From Nemopilema nomurai (taxonomy: Eukaryota; Cnidaria; Scyphozoa; Rhizostomeae; Rhizostomatidae): a DNA stretch of 64,000 nucleotides. Every line of letters begins with the position of its first letter. The stretch's first letter is position 1. This document shows positions 10,006 to 24,200 of the stretch, in pieces. The stretch is taken from NCBI GenBank assembly GCA_003864495.1, contig ML133457.1:62001-126000 (forward strand). The letters run 5' to 3'. The notes beneath the pieces were generated by a model. The model had not been told where the DNA came from and ran no database searches. It worked only from the letters and a program-made list of their open reading frames with translations. Both the position numbers and the translations under genes were made by a program.

Positions 10006-13000
10006 CTATAGAAAATTCCCAATTTTACGTGCTTTCTTTTCCACCAAACATTCAATCAGCGAATTTGCATTTATAAGTTTGGTTGTTGCAATAACGAAGT
10101 CCGTTGGAGCGTTCTCCTGCTGCGCTAGAAACCTCAGCGCACTGACCTCTGCGTGGGTGCATCCACCAATGAAATAAACAAGAGTAATTTTCGACGGCCC
10201 GTCTTCACTCGAACCACTCCCCTGCCCGCTTTGACCTTTCTTCAAAAGAGCCGGGGGCACGTACTGGACTTCTTCGATGGTAGGACCTGGCAGTTGTCGT
10301 AAGACCTCTTCAAGACCATGCCAACTCGACTGTCGGGAAAGGAATTGCGCGAGTCGGACGGACAGAGGTGCGTAGCCAGAATATGCATAGGCGATGTCGG
10401 TCGGATTTTGCTCATGCACGTCTTCCACGACTAATTTCAACGACCTTCTGATTGTCGCATACGACTTTGGTGCGGCGCTTTTCAGCAACCCGACTTGCTC
10501 TAAGTTGCTGAGGGTCAACAGTTGTTCAAGGCCGTAAGCGTTTATAATCTCCCGGCGATAGTAGTCAAGAAGTTTCGGCTTAAATCCATTGTTGGCAATG
10601 CATTGTAGGCAAATGAGGCGAAGAACTTTCAGCAACGACTCTTCGTCGCAGCCAATACACTGGTCGATGTAAGGGTGGAACTTCTCCGTGTCGAAGCCAT
10701 TGAAAAAATCTTGCTCCACTCGAAGTGTTTCTCTGAACTCATCCAAGTTGGTGTGTTCTTTGATCACCTAGAGTAAATTTCAGTACGGATTTAGGAAAGT
10801 AAGAGACAATGATTAAACGAAGACCTTTATTACTTGAAGGATCTTCAATCTAGTGTCAGCCGTTTGCATGCAATGTTATACAAACAAAACTATGATTTCG
10901 AATGATGTTAGGCCTACTACATGGAGCCGGCAAAATGGAAGTTGCAGGGGAAGATACAAAATACATTCCGTAGGTGGATTACAGTAATATGCATAAAACG
11001 AATACATTTGATGGTAGCATGATATATAATAAGATATCCGCTATTGCAACACAAATAAATTCGCTGTGCTACCTTAGTAATCAAAACTTTTTTGTTTCAT
11101 TTGGTAAGACAAGTTAGAGCTTGCTTTCCCCTTGCATACAAGGGACCAAAGATGCAACATTTACTTACGGAAAAGCAAGATTTTCAAAAGTGAGGCAAGA
11201 AATTTAAGTAGATTGTTGAGATTAGTAATATTTGCAATTAGATCAGCACTTTCTAGTGCTTGAAATAGATGCGAGGAATACATCATGGAGACGCCACTAG
11301 AAAGGAAATGTTCGGTAGGTCTCAGAGCTGAGCGCTTTAAAACTGAAGTAGACCTGCAGGGATTAAAACAGGGATATTGGCATGTAGAAGGCTGAAGAAG
11401 TCTGGGTGTAATTGCACGAAATCGCGGTGAACCTTCTTACGAGTCTCATGTCCCGGTGCCTAACGATTAATCAGAATGTTCGAATGTCACAAAAATTGTT
11501 CCAAAGTTATAACGACCTCAGTGGCTGTTTTAGAGACTTCGGGGCCCGGGGCCGAAGTCATCTGCGGGGCCCTTTTGGGAAATTTTTTGTTAGACAATAT
11601 TATTCTTCAATTTCTTTTCAGTTAAAGTTGTTATGCCTCAAGGTGTTATCTGAGTTACCAAAATCGCAGGGCCTGGGGTCATGCCCCCTTGCCCCCCTTA
11701 AAAACCACCACTGAATGACCTAATCTCTGTCCGCTTACCTCAGCAATCCCAGTATGCAGCGCGAGGGACGATTTTGCTGCTTGGATGTGAGGGATCTTGT
11801 GGACGAACTCTTTCATTTCTCCGACTGTTTTTGCTGTTCGGTGCTCTTCGTACTGTGCTGTGATGCGCTTCGCTTCCCTACTCAAAACAGGGCCGACAGC
11901 CGAAAAGTTTATGTCCCTCACTTCGCTGTACAGAGCATCGCTCGAGTTCAGGGCGACTTTCCTTTTCTTCTGCGCTTGGGCCTTCGCAGCTCCGCTAGTC
12001 TCTTCCTTCACTGGAAACTTGTCAATGGGTAGCTCTACATTTGTGTTCTTAATGCCTAAGACTTCGTCAATCAGGCCTTCATATGTTAGCTGGGTTAGCA
12101 GGGGGGTCATAAGATCAACAGTTCTGTCAATCAAGAGCAAGCTGTCGATGACGGGGGTTATCTGCGATTCTGTGTCAGCCAGTTCTCTGCGCTTACGAAT
12201 GATCATGTCTGCCACATGCCTTGCCATTTCTCCCTTGCCAAAAATCCTGTTCAAAAAGACTGCTTTTAGACTAGAACACAAAACATTGCACTTAATTTTA
12301 TGCACTTAGCATCAAAGCTGTACATCTCTGTAAAAATCCAATAGCCCTCTACCAAAATACAAACTAAACAGAATCGCATGCAAAAATTTATAGCACTACT
12401 AGTTAAAGTTGCTGCCGAGCAGAAAAAATGAAAACGAATCACTTTAATCAAATTCATGTCAAAAAGCTTTGAACAGACTTTTGTTGTGAGAAAGACGATT
12501 TATTAAGCTGAGACTTTGATAGCTTCTTGGTGGGGTACTTTGAGCTTTTGAGCTTTGGGGAGGGGGTACTTTGAGCTTTTGAGCTTGGGGGTACTTTGAG
12601 CTTTTGAGTTTGGCGGGGTACTTTGAGTTATGCAAGGATGGCTAAGTTTTTAGAGGTGCTGACTCACTGGCATTTTCTATGAAATTATCAACCAGGCAGT
12701 TTAGTTTTGAAACATACTAAATACACAAATCAGTGGTTAGAACTGCTGACTATAGACCCAAGGGTCCCTGGCATGACCAGACCCAAGGGTCCCTGGCACG
12801 ACCAAACTTGCACAGAGAGTGAAGAGTCGCTAGCTCTCTGTAATTCAAGGCATAAGGAATCACGAGGTGTGGTCATATCGAGAGGAAGGACCAGGACATT
12901 GCTCAATAAGCATAAAGCTTCTCAGTATCCTAGAATCTACTTTCGCATGCTAGGTAAAAATAAAGACTAAATACTGCCTGAAAAGCAAGAGGAAAAACCC

Positions 13001-14667
13001 ATGACATGATATTTCAAATTTACTTTTCCCTGGATCAAAAGGGGATGCAGTAATTGACAGCTAACTTACTTTGGTATGACACCAAAAAGTGCCTGCAATT
13101 TCATCAATGACTCTGAAACATAATACAATGAGGTTGGGTCCTTCTCAAGAAAACACTCATAGAATGATGGTTCATATTCCATTGAGAGCAGGTCATGATC
13201 AAATGGCACAAGATTCATGGAAAATTGCTGAATATTTGCAAATGTGCCATATATTCCCTCTCTCTGTAATAAAATGTAGAGCAAAATTTTAGGAGCTATG
13301 TGATAAAAATGACAATATAAGGAAAAATTTAGGAAAAATAAGTACATAGTTTAGGAAAGTTTTAAACAATAGTGGACTTTAACAAGAGGAAGCAGAAATA
13401 TGATTTCAGTACACAAAAGCACTTTCATAAAAATTCCTCAGTGTATTGCAAGCATCTGCATGTGAAATTTTGTACAATAGACACTTATTAGAATGTTTGC
13501 CTTGGGAGTGTAGACCTAGAAACTTGCAGTATACTAGCTAGTATACTTAAATGAGAACATTACATTAAAATATGTTCAGAACTTAAAAGGTTGATAACCA
13601 ATTGAATTCAATATCTTTCTATACAAAGAGGCTTCTATGTAAGATGAGTTAAATATTTGTTATTGTTAATAGCATTGGAGATCTTTGCGAGGTTTTTTCA
13701 TCTTCACCAAAACTTGATGCTTTAGAAACTGCTATTTTATGTTAGGCAAAATTACTTGATGAAGAAATTGTCAAAAAAGTTATATTTCTTTCAAGTTATC
13801 TTACACTGAAACAGAATGATGTGTTGATAGATCATGCAAAGAGTACTTTTGAATTTACAATTTTAAAGGAAGGAATCCATCCATTTGCTACATTGGAAAG
13901 GGCGTTTCCTACCACTTAAAGGGTGTGGTCCTGAAAATTTCTAGGCTCTGCCCATGCCACCAGATTGTCCCCTCACTATTTGGCAGCTGGGACAGCCAAT
14001 GGAGGAAGTAAGATCTTGCTCAGTCAGTAAAGCAACAGTTTTCCAATTCTACAGGGGACGACTGCTTTTCGAAAAATCTTGTACATTTGCAAGCCTCTGA
14101 AAAAATTAGCTTGTGTATGGAGATTTTGTAGACTGGATGATTTCGATGCAATTGATTTCCAAAGCAAGTAATTCAACCTCTTTATTATCTGCTTGCTGAG
14201 GTCCTTTTGCAGATTAACTATACCTTAAGTATCAATAAAAAGCCAAATTACAGTTATTCAAGACAAAATGCAAGCAACATTTATTGACATACTTGCAACT
14301 TCTGCTCACAAAGAAGGCTGGACCTTGGCACGAAAAATATGTGATACTCCTTTGAGCTCCCCTGCCGTTCTTCTTTGGATACATTTTCAATTATCGCATC
14401 CATCAACTCAAGTCTAGGCCTCACAAGAAAAATAATATTGCGCTCTTCGCATGGAGGCAGCCTTCCTTTAGACAGTGGAAACATTTTACCAACATCGTGT
14501 TCCTTCAACAAGCTGTACTCGGCAATCAGGCCTACTGGGCCAGTCAGCGTTTCGTCCCAAACAATGGCTTTACTACCCGGACATCGATCAATGCAGTTCA
14601 GAAGCTCTCTTCTTGCAGTTTCTCTTACTAGTGCAAGATTTACTTTACCACTTGACAAGTGAGACAT
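10006..14667 (-). CDS. VPS33A: Vps33A, Sec1/Munc18-family subunit of HOPS and CORVET
   Basis: Four coding exons: 14667-14293, 13263-13070, 12246-11739 and 10767-10006. They join in phase to about 612 residues, against about 596 in human. Vps33A is the SM-family subunit that holds SNAREs for the HOPS and CORVET tethers on late endosomes and lysosomes. The match is unambiguous throughout: [20 protein letters not shown] and the start of domain 1 in exon 1, [17 protein letters not shown] in exon 2, [20 protein letters not shown] in exon 3, and [20 protein letters not shown] then [18 protein letters not shown] in exon 4. The start at [11 protein letters not shown] is preferred over an ATG four codons upstream because it matches the family's N-terminus. 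All four exons are intact. A hAT-like element sits 25 bp downstream of the exon 3 donor. The similarity is to the A rather than the B paralogue. Confidence 0.97.
11519..11713. mobile_element. 195-bp hAT-like MITE in VPS33A intron 3
   Basis: The ends are CAGTGGCTGTTTTAG on the left and, in reverse complement, CAGTGGTGGTTTTTA on the right, a typical hAT-style CAGTGG terminus. The flanks are an imperfect 8-bp target duplication: aacgacct at 11511-11518 and aatgacct at 11714-11721. The inside is GC-rich compared with the surroundings (GGGGCCC and GCCCCC runs). There is no coding capacity. Confidence 0.75.
12525..12632. repeat. minisatellite, about four copies
   Basis: Repeats of a unit like GGGTACTTTGAGCTTTTGAG, with variable G-rich linkers, in VPS33A intron 2. 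Confidence 0.8.
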
Positions 14668-16228
14668 TTTCCTACACAACGATAGTCAGATTGGATTGCC
14701 ACACCAAAATCACTTCTCACGAGAACGAGAATACGTCAATTCTCGTTTTCGTTTTGAGTCTTTATTTTTAGATGCGAAGATATTAAGATAAACTTGCATC
14801 AAAAGCCGAGAAAAATCCTCATTTTGTAGTAACTAAAACAAAGAATTACCCTAAAACTATGGGTTTATAAGAATCAGTTTAGCTCTACTCACTATAAGAT
14901 ATGATGATCAATAATGGGGAATTGCACTCTTGGGAAGACATTTCTTGTGGAATCTTTTTGTTATTAGCAATGATATCAAATAGGGAGGTCGAGTGAAAGG
15001 TTGTTAAATTCAGAATCTTCAGGCACGTACATTATCTGCAGAAAATGGGTCAAAATATATTAGAAATAGCAGTTTAATGTTGGATGAACATTGAATCATT
15101 TGCTTCTTCATAAGAGCAACTCTCCGATAAATTAAAAAAAGGTCCATCCGTTGGACAGCCTTTGTGAATTCCCTAGTATCTACGTCTTATATGGGGACAA
15201 TGGTCGCACAACACTAAGGATTCACTTGTGAATGCATTCTTTGGTAAAAATGACAGGGTACTGATTATTATGAAATTTCCACCAGTCCAAAAAGAGAGAA
15301 TGAGCACTTGTTGTGACAATAGATTTGTTAAAATCTGGCTTAAAGAGTTTTATCATAGTAAAAACACAACCTCACAAAAGATTAAAACAGTGTACATGAA
15401 ACCTTGAAGCACAGAAACAAGTTTTTAATAGATGCTGCTGCAAACAGCATGCTACACCAAAAGAAAAACTTCTTAAGAAAGTGAAGCTTAAACACATACA
15501 AACACTCTGCAGCAAAATGTTTCTCTCTTGAAAGGTCAAGAGTAATTGAAATTGAAATAAAGATGGTTAGGCAAATATGAGACCCAATTTCTCTTTGGCA
15601 TACATATAAAGAGTAAATGGCATACATTTAAATAACCAACATCGTCTGCTGTTTATAGATCTAAAGCCCTTGTACAATGCTGGATTATTCCAGGAATTGA
15701 TTATGCTCCTAAACAATAGGGCAGCATTTCTTTAGCTCATGGGAGAGGTAGAACTAAAACAAATGTAATCTAGAGGCAGCTGTTGTTTTGATAGGTAAAC
15801 AGCAGGTAGGGTAAAAAGTTGAACAAAGTCCTGGATCACGAGCAACATCTGAATCCCAGCTTGATAACTGCATACCCAATCATGTAAACAAGCAAACAGT
15901 TATACAAAAACACTGTTTATAAGTAGAAGCAGGTTTTAAACTAATCTAGAATATGTTGGTCTTGATGTAACCCTCAATCAAAACTTGACAAGAAAACATA
16001 CAAAGCGTTTCAACCAACAAATGGTAAATTGTTGACAAGTACCTACAGTTTATTTTATAACATTTACAATAGCAAGTTTGACTACTGTATTTCATACACT
16101 ACCATCTACTTTGGAAAATCAAAACAGCAAAGAATGAATCAAAAATAATGAAGGTGACAAGGAAGTAAAAGGGTTATAATAAGACCAACAAATAAACCAA
16201 GACGGGCAATTTCAGCAAAGGTTGCATA
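14668..16228. other. spacer between UBE2M and VPS33A
   Basis: Contains the VPS33A 5' flank and the UBE2M 3' flank. No CpG-rich or TATA-type promoter stands out, and no exon with both splice sites was found. Short frames here have no family signature. Confidence 0.5.
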
Positions 16229-19200
16229 TTATTTAATACAACGATCAAAATAGACACTGCCAATATATCCTCCTCTCATGGATCTGGCAACGTTCTGTTC
16301 AAATAGTCTTCGATTCTGTCTAAGAATTTCAGCAGCATCTATAAAGAAGAAAGTTTTCATACAACAAAGCCCTCTTGATGGCAACAAGCAATGCAACCAA
16401 TTATCTAAATGGAATTTTAATGCTTGAGATTAATATTTTATTGGTGGGCAAACATCTAGTCTTTTGTTTTAAAACATGCTTTAGCTAAAATTATATGGCA
16501 CACAAAATTTCTGATTTACAACACAATATACATGCAAAAAATTACAAAATCAATAGCTTGAATAAGGGGTTCCTTGACCCCATAAGTATCATGAGGAAAT
16601 TTCAAGAACTTCATTTTCTCACCTTTGTTCAGAGGGTCTTCAGGGTTTGGCTCCTAGGAAAGTTTAAAAAATGATTCAATATGTCAAGAAGTTTTTGGTG
16701 TTTTTGGTGTTTCAATGTAATGAATCAATTGTTCTCTTCTTTAGAAATTTAATCTAAACTTCTGAAAAGGACCATTGATCAGTGAATATCTTTGTTGGCA
16801 GAATTTTACAAACATTTGACAAAACAGACCAGACAGAAGATCTTTGACTTATGAAATGAGTTTAGTTATTACAAAAACAAATATTTAAAAGTGCTATTCT
16901 ACCACACACAGATTTGAATGTCTTGCAACATTTTTTATCTCTATTACTTATAGATAAAAAAAGCCAATCTATACAAGTGGCATAAAAATAAGTAAAAACC
17001 ACCTAGAAAAGGTAAGGCTTTGGGGTGAAAGAGGGGAGTTGAAATGATCTATCAGGCTAAAATTCTTTCAACTTACCAAAAATAAATATTGAAGACCATA
17101 TACTATAGAGTTGATTGTAAGAACTGGTTTCCAATCTTCCCTAGAAGATGATGGTAAGGGCATTTTACAAAATTTTCTCTCAACATAGCATATCCTGGTA
17201 CCCTGGAGCATCAAACTTCTAACTATGATGATCAAATCAACCAATATGTTTTTAGAGAAATTGACAGATTTACATTCATTTTGACGATTAATAAAATACA
17301 AGTTAATAAAAGTTGCAAAGCTTCTCTTTTGTGTGCAGGGATAAATATATCAAATAAAACTGATTTTACATGATGGAAGCCAGAAAACAGGAAACTAGAT
17401 TAATTAGCATTGATAGGATGGAAAATTAATTAGCCCCAGTGCTACCAAGATGGTGCCAATTCAAACCAACAAGACTGGGTAAGCAGATAAGAAAGCACCA
17501 CTGCTTTGAAGACAAAAACGAATATTTCCTGATGTAAGAAGGCTGTAAACAATAATTGACAGAAAAATTTGAATTTATGAAAGTAAATCACTGCAGATAA
17601 CAAGGATGTTACTCTAGGCATGTACATATGTTGCAATACAATTGAGGCTGAACAATTCTTATCTAGACATGAAGGTACTTACCTAAGAATGTTTAGACAA
17701 ACATTTCCTTCAAGGTCAATATTTGGATGATAAACCTGATTTGAAGAGGAAATATTAGACCATTAAGTATCTGTTAGTACTTAACAATATGCAACAAAAT
17801 ATTCTAAACTTGAAGTATACATTAGAAAAATTAAAACTGATTTTCTCAAGCAAAACATCTCGCTCTTCAATGCATTAAATAATATATCTAGATTAAATAA
17901 CATTTTGAGATTTGAATGAGTGATTTAAAAAATCATCAAGTTACTGACCATAGTTTCACATTTGACTTTGGGTGGTTCGTGGGGTAGTTTGGACCAACCT
18001 AGAAAGACAACATTGAAATTTATGAAGTCTAAACAAGCCTGGATAAAAATATTTAGATGCATAAGTATGAAAAAGCAGAGGTAACAACTTTATATACAAC
18101 TTGCTAAATTTTTGAATAATTGAATGGGATCAAAGCACAACATAATTCTCACAGTAAATGACCATGAAACAGTATTTACATGTATATATAATTATAATTG
18201 AAATCACAACACCAAGAGAATGTTAACAAATCAACTTTCAACTTCCTGCTTAAAATGTATACCTTGAAACTAAAGGCGAATTTCCCAGTTTTGTAGAAAC
18301 CCTACAAAGAACACCAAAATAAATATTACATTGCAGAATACTTGAAAATGCAAACTCTTCTAACAAAACAGGCCGCTAATAATTCTATCAATTCCCTAAT
18401 GTAGTGAGCTATAACAAGCTTGTGTGTTGCGATGAGTAGAATATATTGAAATCATCATTATTAAACACCACAAAATTATTAAAGCTGCAAGGAGCTAACT
18501 CATAAAGCCCTTTGAAAAGTTGTTAGCCAGAATTAAATATTTTTTCATAAACAATCACCATGCCAACAAAAATATAATTCACTTTCATCAAAATCTAATC
18601 CATTGAAAAATAAATACAACAAAAATATAATGCACAATGAAATTATGCAGAGAGCTGAGCTTGCAAGCAAAAAGGGATAAAAAAGCAAAAACGTTTTACC
18701 TCATCTGGACAAATAACAAGTTTAAAATTGAGAAGGTCATCTGGGTCGGGAAATTCTGTCTGACATGTTTTGGGTAACTGAAGCTCATTGAGATCTGTAA
18801 AGAGAAATAAGCTTACTTGAAAAGCATGGTGAGATAAAAAGCAGTTTATAAGCAACTCTAGTTTTGGTTATACAGAATTTGATATAAGGCCTAGGATTTT
18901 CATTATGTTAAGATGGCATTTGCTGCAAAAGCAAAGAAGAAAGGATAATAAAAACAAACTAGTTTGGTGAATGCAGAATTTGATATAAGGCCTAGGATTT
19001 TCATTATGTTAAGATGGCATTTGCTGCAAGAAGGAGGAATTTATATAAAGAAAACTTTGATTTCTAAATATACTTTTGCCACATGAGGTGGTCAATTTGA
19101 GAATTTGGATGCTTGGAATATATTTTTGTCTGTATTTGAAAATAGGCAGATCAAGTATTAGCCATCAGACATAAGAAAACAAAACTAAGCCTATTTGCAT

Positions 19201-19570
19201 TTGTACTTTGAAACAAACATTTCGTGAATTTATTTGGAATAAGGTGATTGCCCATTGTTTCCTCTAAAGCAAAGAGCGGAAATGACGTTTTAGTGGCAAT
19301 CGCAACAGTCTCCCGTTAGAACCCAGGCCTCTATGAAAAGAATCCATTGATCAACTTAGGGTAGGGCCTAATCCTAAAAATAATGTAAAAGCGTCTGAGA
19401 AAAGCTTCTCGTGTACAAAATGAAGACTTAGAGATATGAAGCATACAATACCGCAGCGAGAAATTCTAACCTTTTTGTATCCGAAGCTGCGCGGCTGAAG
19501 CACGTTTGGCTCCTGGCTTCCCTGCATCGCCTTCCCGTTTTTGTTGTTTCAACGAGAATAACTTGATCAT
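16229..19570 (-). CDS. UBE2M: UBE2M/Ubc12, NEDD8-conjugating enzyme E2
   Basis: Eight exons: 19570-19471, 18794-18700, 18301-18263, 17998-17949, 17735-17683, 17140-17077, 16653-16623 and 16338-16229. They give about 180 residues, against 183 in human. The enzyme takes NEDD8 from the UBA3-NAE1 E1 and passes it to cullins. The UBE2M-specific N-terminus [14 protein letters not shown], which docks on the E1, is present. So are the E2 fold segments [12 protein letters not shown], the active-site region [16 protein letters not shown] (catalytic Cys in NVCLN) and [20 protein letters not shown]. The end is [16 protein letters not shown]. Exon 4 has lost one base in a G4 run on the plus strand (17981-17984): restoring [13 protein letters not shown] needs one more C in the coding strand. 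The other exons are in phase, so I read this as a consensus error rather than a dead gene. Confidence 0.95.
18876..19029. repeat. 57-bp direct repeat, two copies
   Basis: The segment from CAGAATTTGATATAAGGCC to GGCATTTGCTGCAA occurs at about 18875-18929 and again at about 18973-19029, separated by about 45 bp, in UBE2M intron 1. The copies are essentially identical, so the duplication is recent. Confidence 0.9.
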
Positions 19571-21298
19571 TTTTCTTAATTCTTTCCAAACACCTTAATT
19601 TGCCAAGTAAATTTACACTGCCCTATGGTCTAGCTCTCTTTTACGAAGCAAAAACCTAGCAACATTGTCGTCTATTTTTGCATCTCATCCTCTGGTATGC
19701 GAAATGACTGCGATAGCGACCTCGTTCTGAAAACGAGTATATCAACACAAAACAAAGATAGAATGATGGTGGTTATACATGAATGATGTGGAATGGGGGT
19801 GTTTGTAGTCAATTGATATTTAACAAAAGTATTTTGAAAATATGATGCCTCGCTTTCTTTCCATGAAAAAAGACTTCTCAATGTGAATAGAATCAGTGTC
19901 TATTTTTGTCGATGGCTTGATCTATCTGATGAAAAAGCCTTATAAATTTTGATTAGATTTAAATTTGTCGAAAAGTATTAAACCTTCCGCGAGCAACGTA
20001 TATAACAAATAAGCAAAACGATGAAACTTTCTTGCCTTAAATGCATTGAAAATTTTAATGCACGGTTGAAACATCATGATCACCCTAGTGAGTGAGATAG
20101 CTAATGACGGAGTGAGTGATTGAGTGAGGGAGTAATTTATCAAAAATAAGTTTTGCGTGTACAATTCATGATCATTCGTCTTAGTTACCTAATTAAATAC
20201 ATAAGAACAATTTTATGTTGAAATTCTTTATGAAAGTTACTCAGGTAATCATCATTTATTTGCTTCTGGTTTCAATCGAACGAATGGAAAGACTTTATTT
20301 ATGAATTACCAAGTGACCATAAGGAAAATATTATGCATGGCATTTTCCAAGCACTTTACACAATATAATCAGCAACGTGAGTTTTTAAAGCCATAAGAAA
20401 ATCGAATCGACAGTTTCCTGGGAGCTAAACAGATGTCGCTAAATTCCTGTGAAAATCTTTGGCATCAATAATTGAAAAAATTGAATTGCAAAGACAGCCA
20501 TATTTTGATGATAAGCTTACACGTAATCCATAAAAGAAGCTCGAGTTGACATTTGACTTTATTCATGTCGGAAAGCAGTATCGAGTTTACAGTTTATAAA
20601 CATGGTTGTCAATGTCATGAAGTAGTTTGAAGTTGTTTGGCAATACAGCAACTTAAAGGACATAGCAACTGAGAACCTTATCAAATTCTAAATAGAAGAG
20701 CTTATTTTGACCATCAAGGAAAAATCCAAGGCAAACCACAGGCACTCTAAAAGAATAGATGAAATATTTAAATATGAAAACACACTATGTAATTCTGCAA
20801 CTAAATACTAAATCATGAGCTAACTATCATTCTACACACCCATCTTATTAACTAAAGCGTTATTCAAGATTTTCAATCAAAAATTCTACGTATATTATAA
20901 TTTAAATGCATATTCAATTCTGCAGAACATTGGGGAAAGGAGAAAACACGCATTCGGGCTGGCTGTCTCATTCCAGAGAGAAGGAAAACGAGGCTGGGTA
21001 CAAATGGTGTAGCACCGAATGAATAGATGATATCCGAAACATTGGAAAGAGGACTGTCATAGAGAAATTAAAAGCTTGTTATACTAAATAGCGGGGAAAT
21101 GGGGGGGGGGGCTGAGATTTTTTGGCGGAAGAACATCAATGCGTTATAGGTACAAATTTACACATATGGAGAAAATTGAACTCCCAGCGGGCACAAAAAT
21201 TACCTACTTTGAGATGTCGGTTATATGGTTATGAGAATTGATGGAAAACAAATATCACGATGCTTTAAATAAACTTTGTGGAGTGAACGAGTTCGAGC
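19571..21298. other. spacer between CHAC2 and UBE2M
   Basis: Includes the UBE2M 5' flank and CHAC2 3' flank. It holds a G11 run near 21103-21113 and simple AT-rich DNA. No gene is supported. Confidence 0.5.
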
Positions 21299-24200
21299 TC
21301 AGTCTTGACGCTCGATATCTTTATCATTCAAGACCATTGCTTTATTAGAAGCAGGATACGCAGTCTTAAATTGCTCCTCTCGCTTCAAAGATGTCGAAAG
21401 CACTCTGTCTATCAGTTCATTCTTTACTCTTTTCTCTAAATCAAAGAGATGGTCATCTGGTACCCCCATCTTTCTGACAGCTTTTGCCAATTCCAGTAAA
21501 TATTCGCTGTTGTGTCCACTCGGTCCTATAGATGTTGCGACCTGCTTTGCAATTTCATCCGGGGGTGCATCACCGAGAAATTCTTCATTATCCTCCGTAG
21601 CAATGTAAACGTACACTTGAAAACGCACCAGTCCAGCCTCCTTTGGGTGAAAGTCGACGCTGTGGAGCGAATAGCCTCCTTTTTCGCGGTGGTTGAGATA
21701 CGCCATCACTTCGGGAACGGATGCAGGTAGTACCTGGTAGGCCACACCCCATGTCAGTTCCTAAAAATGAAAAATATGTTCCAATAGTAATGGATATTCT
21801 CGCTCGTTCCAGAAATACAGCTTGAGAAAGCGCTGCTGCAGCGATTTCCTTTTAAAAAACTTTTTATAAGGAACAACCAGTGCAAATATTTTCAAATTCT
21901 TTCACTTGTAAATACCAACAGAACAGAACAGTACATCTATAGACATTGAAACAGCTTCACACAACGAAAAGTTTAAGCAAAATTATAGACATGAAAAAGG
22001 GAATTAGAAATTGACTTCTCCCGAATTCACATTTTGAGACGGAAACAATACAAGTAGATTCTGGGCAAGGAGATTCTTAGAGATGCCGTGAAAGTAAAGA
22101 GTCACCAACCTTCTCCTTTGGTATGAGGGTTACAACACGCCCAGGCTAAAAATGGCAAAAAATATTGTCAATAATCAGTTGTGAGACTCGTCAAAATATG
22201 TGTTTAGTTATTCAATGTGATTCTCTACATTATGTTTAGTAAGGGCAACCAGAGATTGTGTTAGAAATTGGACGATCTCCTTGATCCAAAGAACACATGC
22301 GACTCATGTGGAAATGGCAACAAGGATAATGGCACCTCTCATTCCGCTGTAACTTTGAAAAGTCAGGCAAAAAGTTAACGCAAGTAACAAACCACTCGCT
22401 TTGGGGGTACATATAGAAGTGAAAACGAGGTTAGCCTAATTATTACATATGCTTATTAATTAGAAATTTGTCTGTTGATATTTCCGTAACACAGTGCTCA
22501 ATATATATGCACGTAGAGCGTAATATAGCATAGAGTTAGAGAAAATAAAACTACATGTTTTATCTCTACAAGCCTGTTTCGTGAATAGCTCACTCTTCAG
22601 GAGATGTTGATACGCTAAAATATTCCTCGTATAGATACATAAGTTGTACAGAAGGTGTTACATAATGTGTGAGGCTATACAGGTGAAATAAAGGCGGTAC
22701 AAAAGGCTATACAAAAGGTGAAACAAAAGCGGTACATAGAAAGGTTTAGGTGTATATAATAATGTTTTGTTTCTATGGCTGCAAGAAGATACGAGTTTGT
22801 TGCGTTTGTTAAGTGTTGATAATTCAGATGATTCCTGTGAAGATTCCTCCCTAGGGTTTTTCTGGCTCTGTTAATTGGGTGTACTCCTATTCTCCTGTTT
22901 TGACGCTGTCTCCTATGAAGATTTACATAGGGGTTTTGGGCTAGCCCTAAACGGTACATTTCATGATTTCGTGTGTTGTCAACGGACCCTTAATTTAAAC
23001 ATGAAATCCAAAGGCATTACAATAAGAAATGCTCTCTTACGCGCTTTCAGTTAAATGACCAATATGAACACATAATGTAATATCAAGCGCGCGCAAGCAA
23101 TCAAAAGCAAGCACGCTTTTAGTGTGAACGCAGCCTAAAAGTCAGAACATTCATGGTTTTTGTCTCTTTCTAAGTACGAGAAATGGGGGGAGGGGGGGGG
23201 TGGGGGCTGAGCCTTGAAAATGCTACCAAGGTGGGCTGCACCCCCCGAGCCCCAGTCTGAAGAGTATGGCATGTGCACACCGGAGATGTTTTTGTACAAA
23301 ACCTGTGGCACACTGGATATTTTTGGGTGTGGCAACTGAGGTGGGCATGGCTGGGTGTGGTCCTATAGAAAATGTCAGCTGATAAAAACAAGTACAGTTG
23401 TGTATGAAAAGTTTGAGATATCACGAATCTTACTTGACAAATGTACAAATAGAAACTTGCGCTATCTTCAATAGTATACTTCAAAATGTATTTAAAGGAC
23501 TGGTGAGGTTGGCAGCTTCTTAAATTATAACACTTACTATCGAAGGTTTTAAGTGACAGTCAGAGAGCCAACGTTGTCGGCACGAATCTGCGAATGTCCC
23601 TATTTGTTATTGTAAAGAAATATATTTAATGATTACCTACTTAACCAAAAATAGGCTGGAGACAAAATTTTAATTTCCAAACAACTTCCCAGACGTCAGT
23701 CTTTATTGAGTCTCCAACATTGTGTCTCCTTCGCGTTTTTGCGATGAAATGCAAATTTAAAAATTTTAACCACAACAGGGGAAAATAGCTAGTGCTCAAC
23801 AGCACACCAGAAATGTTTGGTGGTGCACACCGGCACACCAGGCTTTTTGCTCGTGCACACTGGAGATCTCGTCGAAAAGTGCCATACCCTGCAGACCGGC
23901 CTGGGCCTCCCTCCCACCTCTACATCCCTGTTTTGCAGCTCTTGCTATAACTGCTGCATGGTGATGTACAAGTAGGCAAAAGGTCTATAACTATTTAGGA
24001 TCTTAAATGGTGGTTTAGGCCGCTGTGCCATTTCCTAAACTTGCATAAAAATTGTCAACCGGCGTATTCTTTTGTGATGCAAAAACGTACACACGCAATT
24101 AAACAAACACAACCAAAACAAAAGGTAGAATTCAGCATGACTTTTAGTCCGGGTACACAAACGCATGGCAATTTTGGTTATGTATTAACTGTGTTCCATT

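Noticed and set aside
11797..12309. 170-codon plus-strand frame
   Set aside because: Antisense shadow of VPS33A exon 3, which has clear homology on the minus strand.
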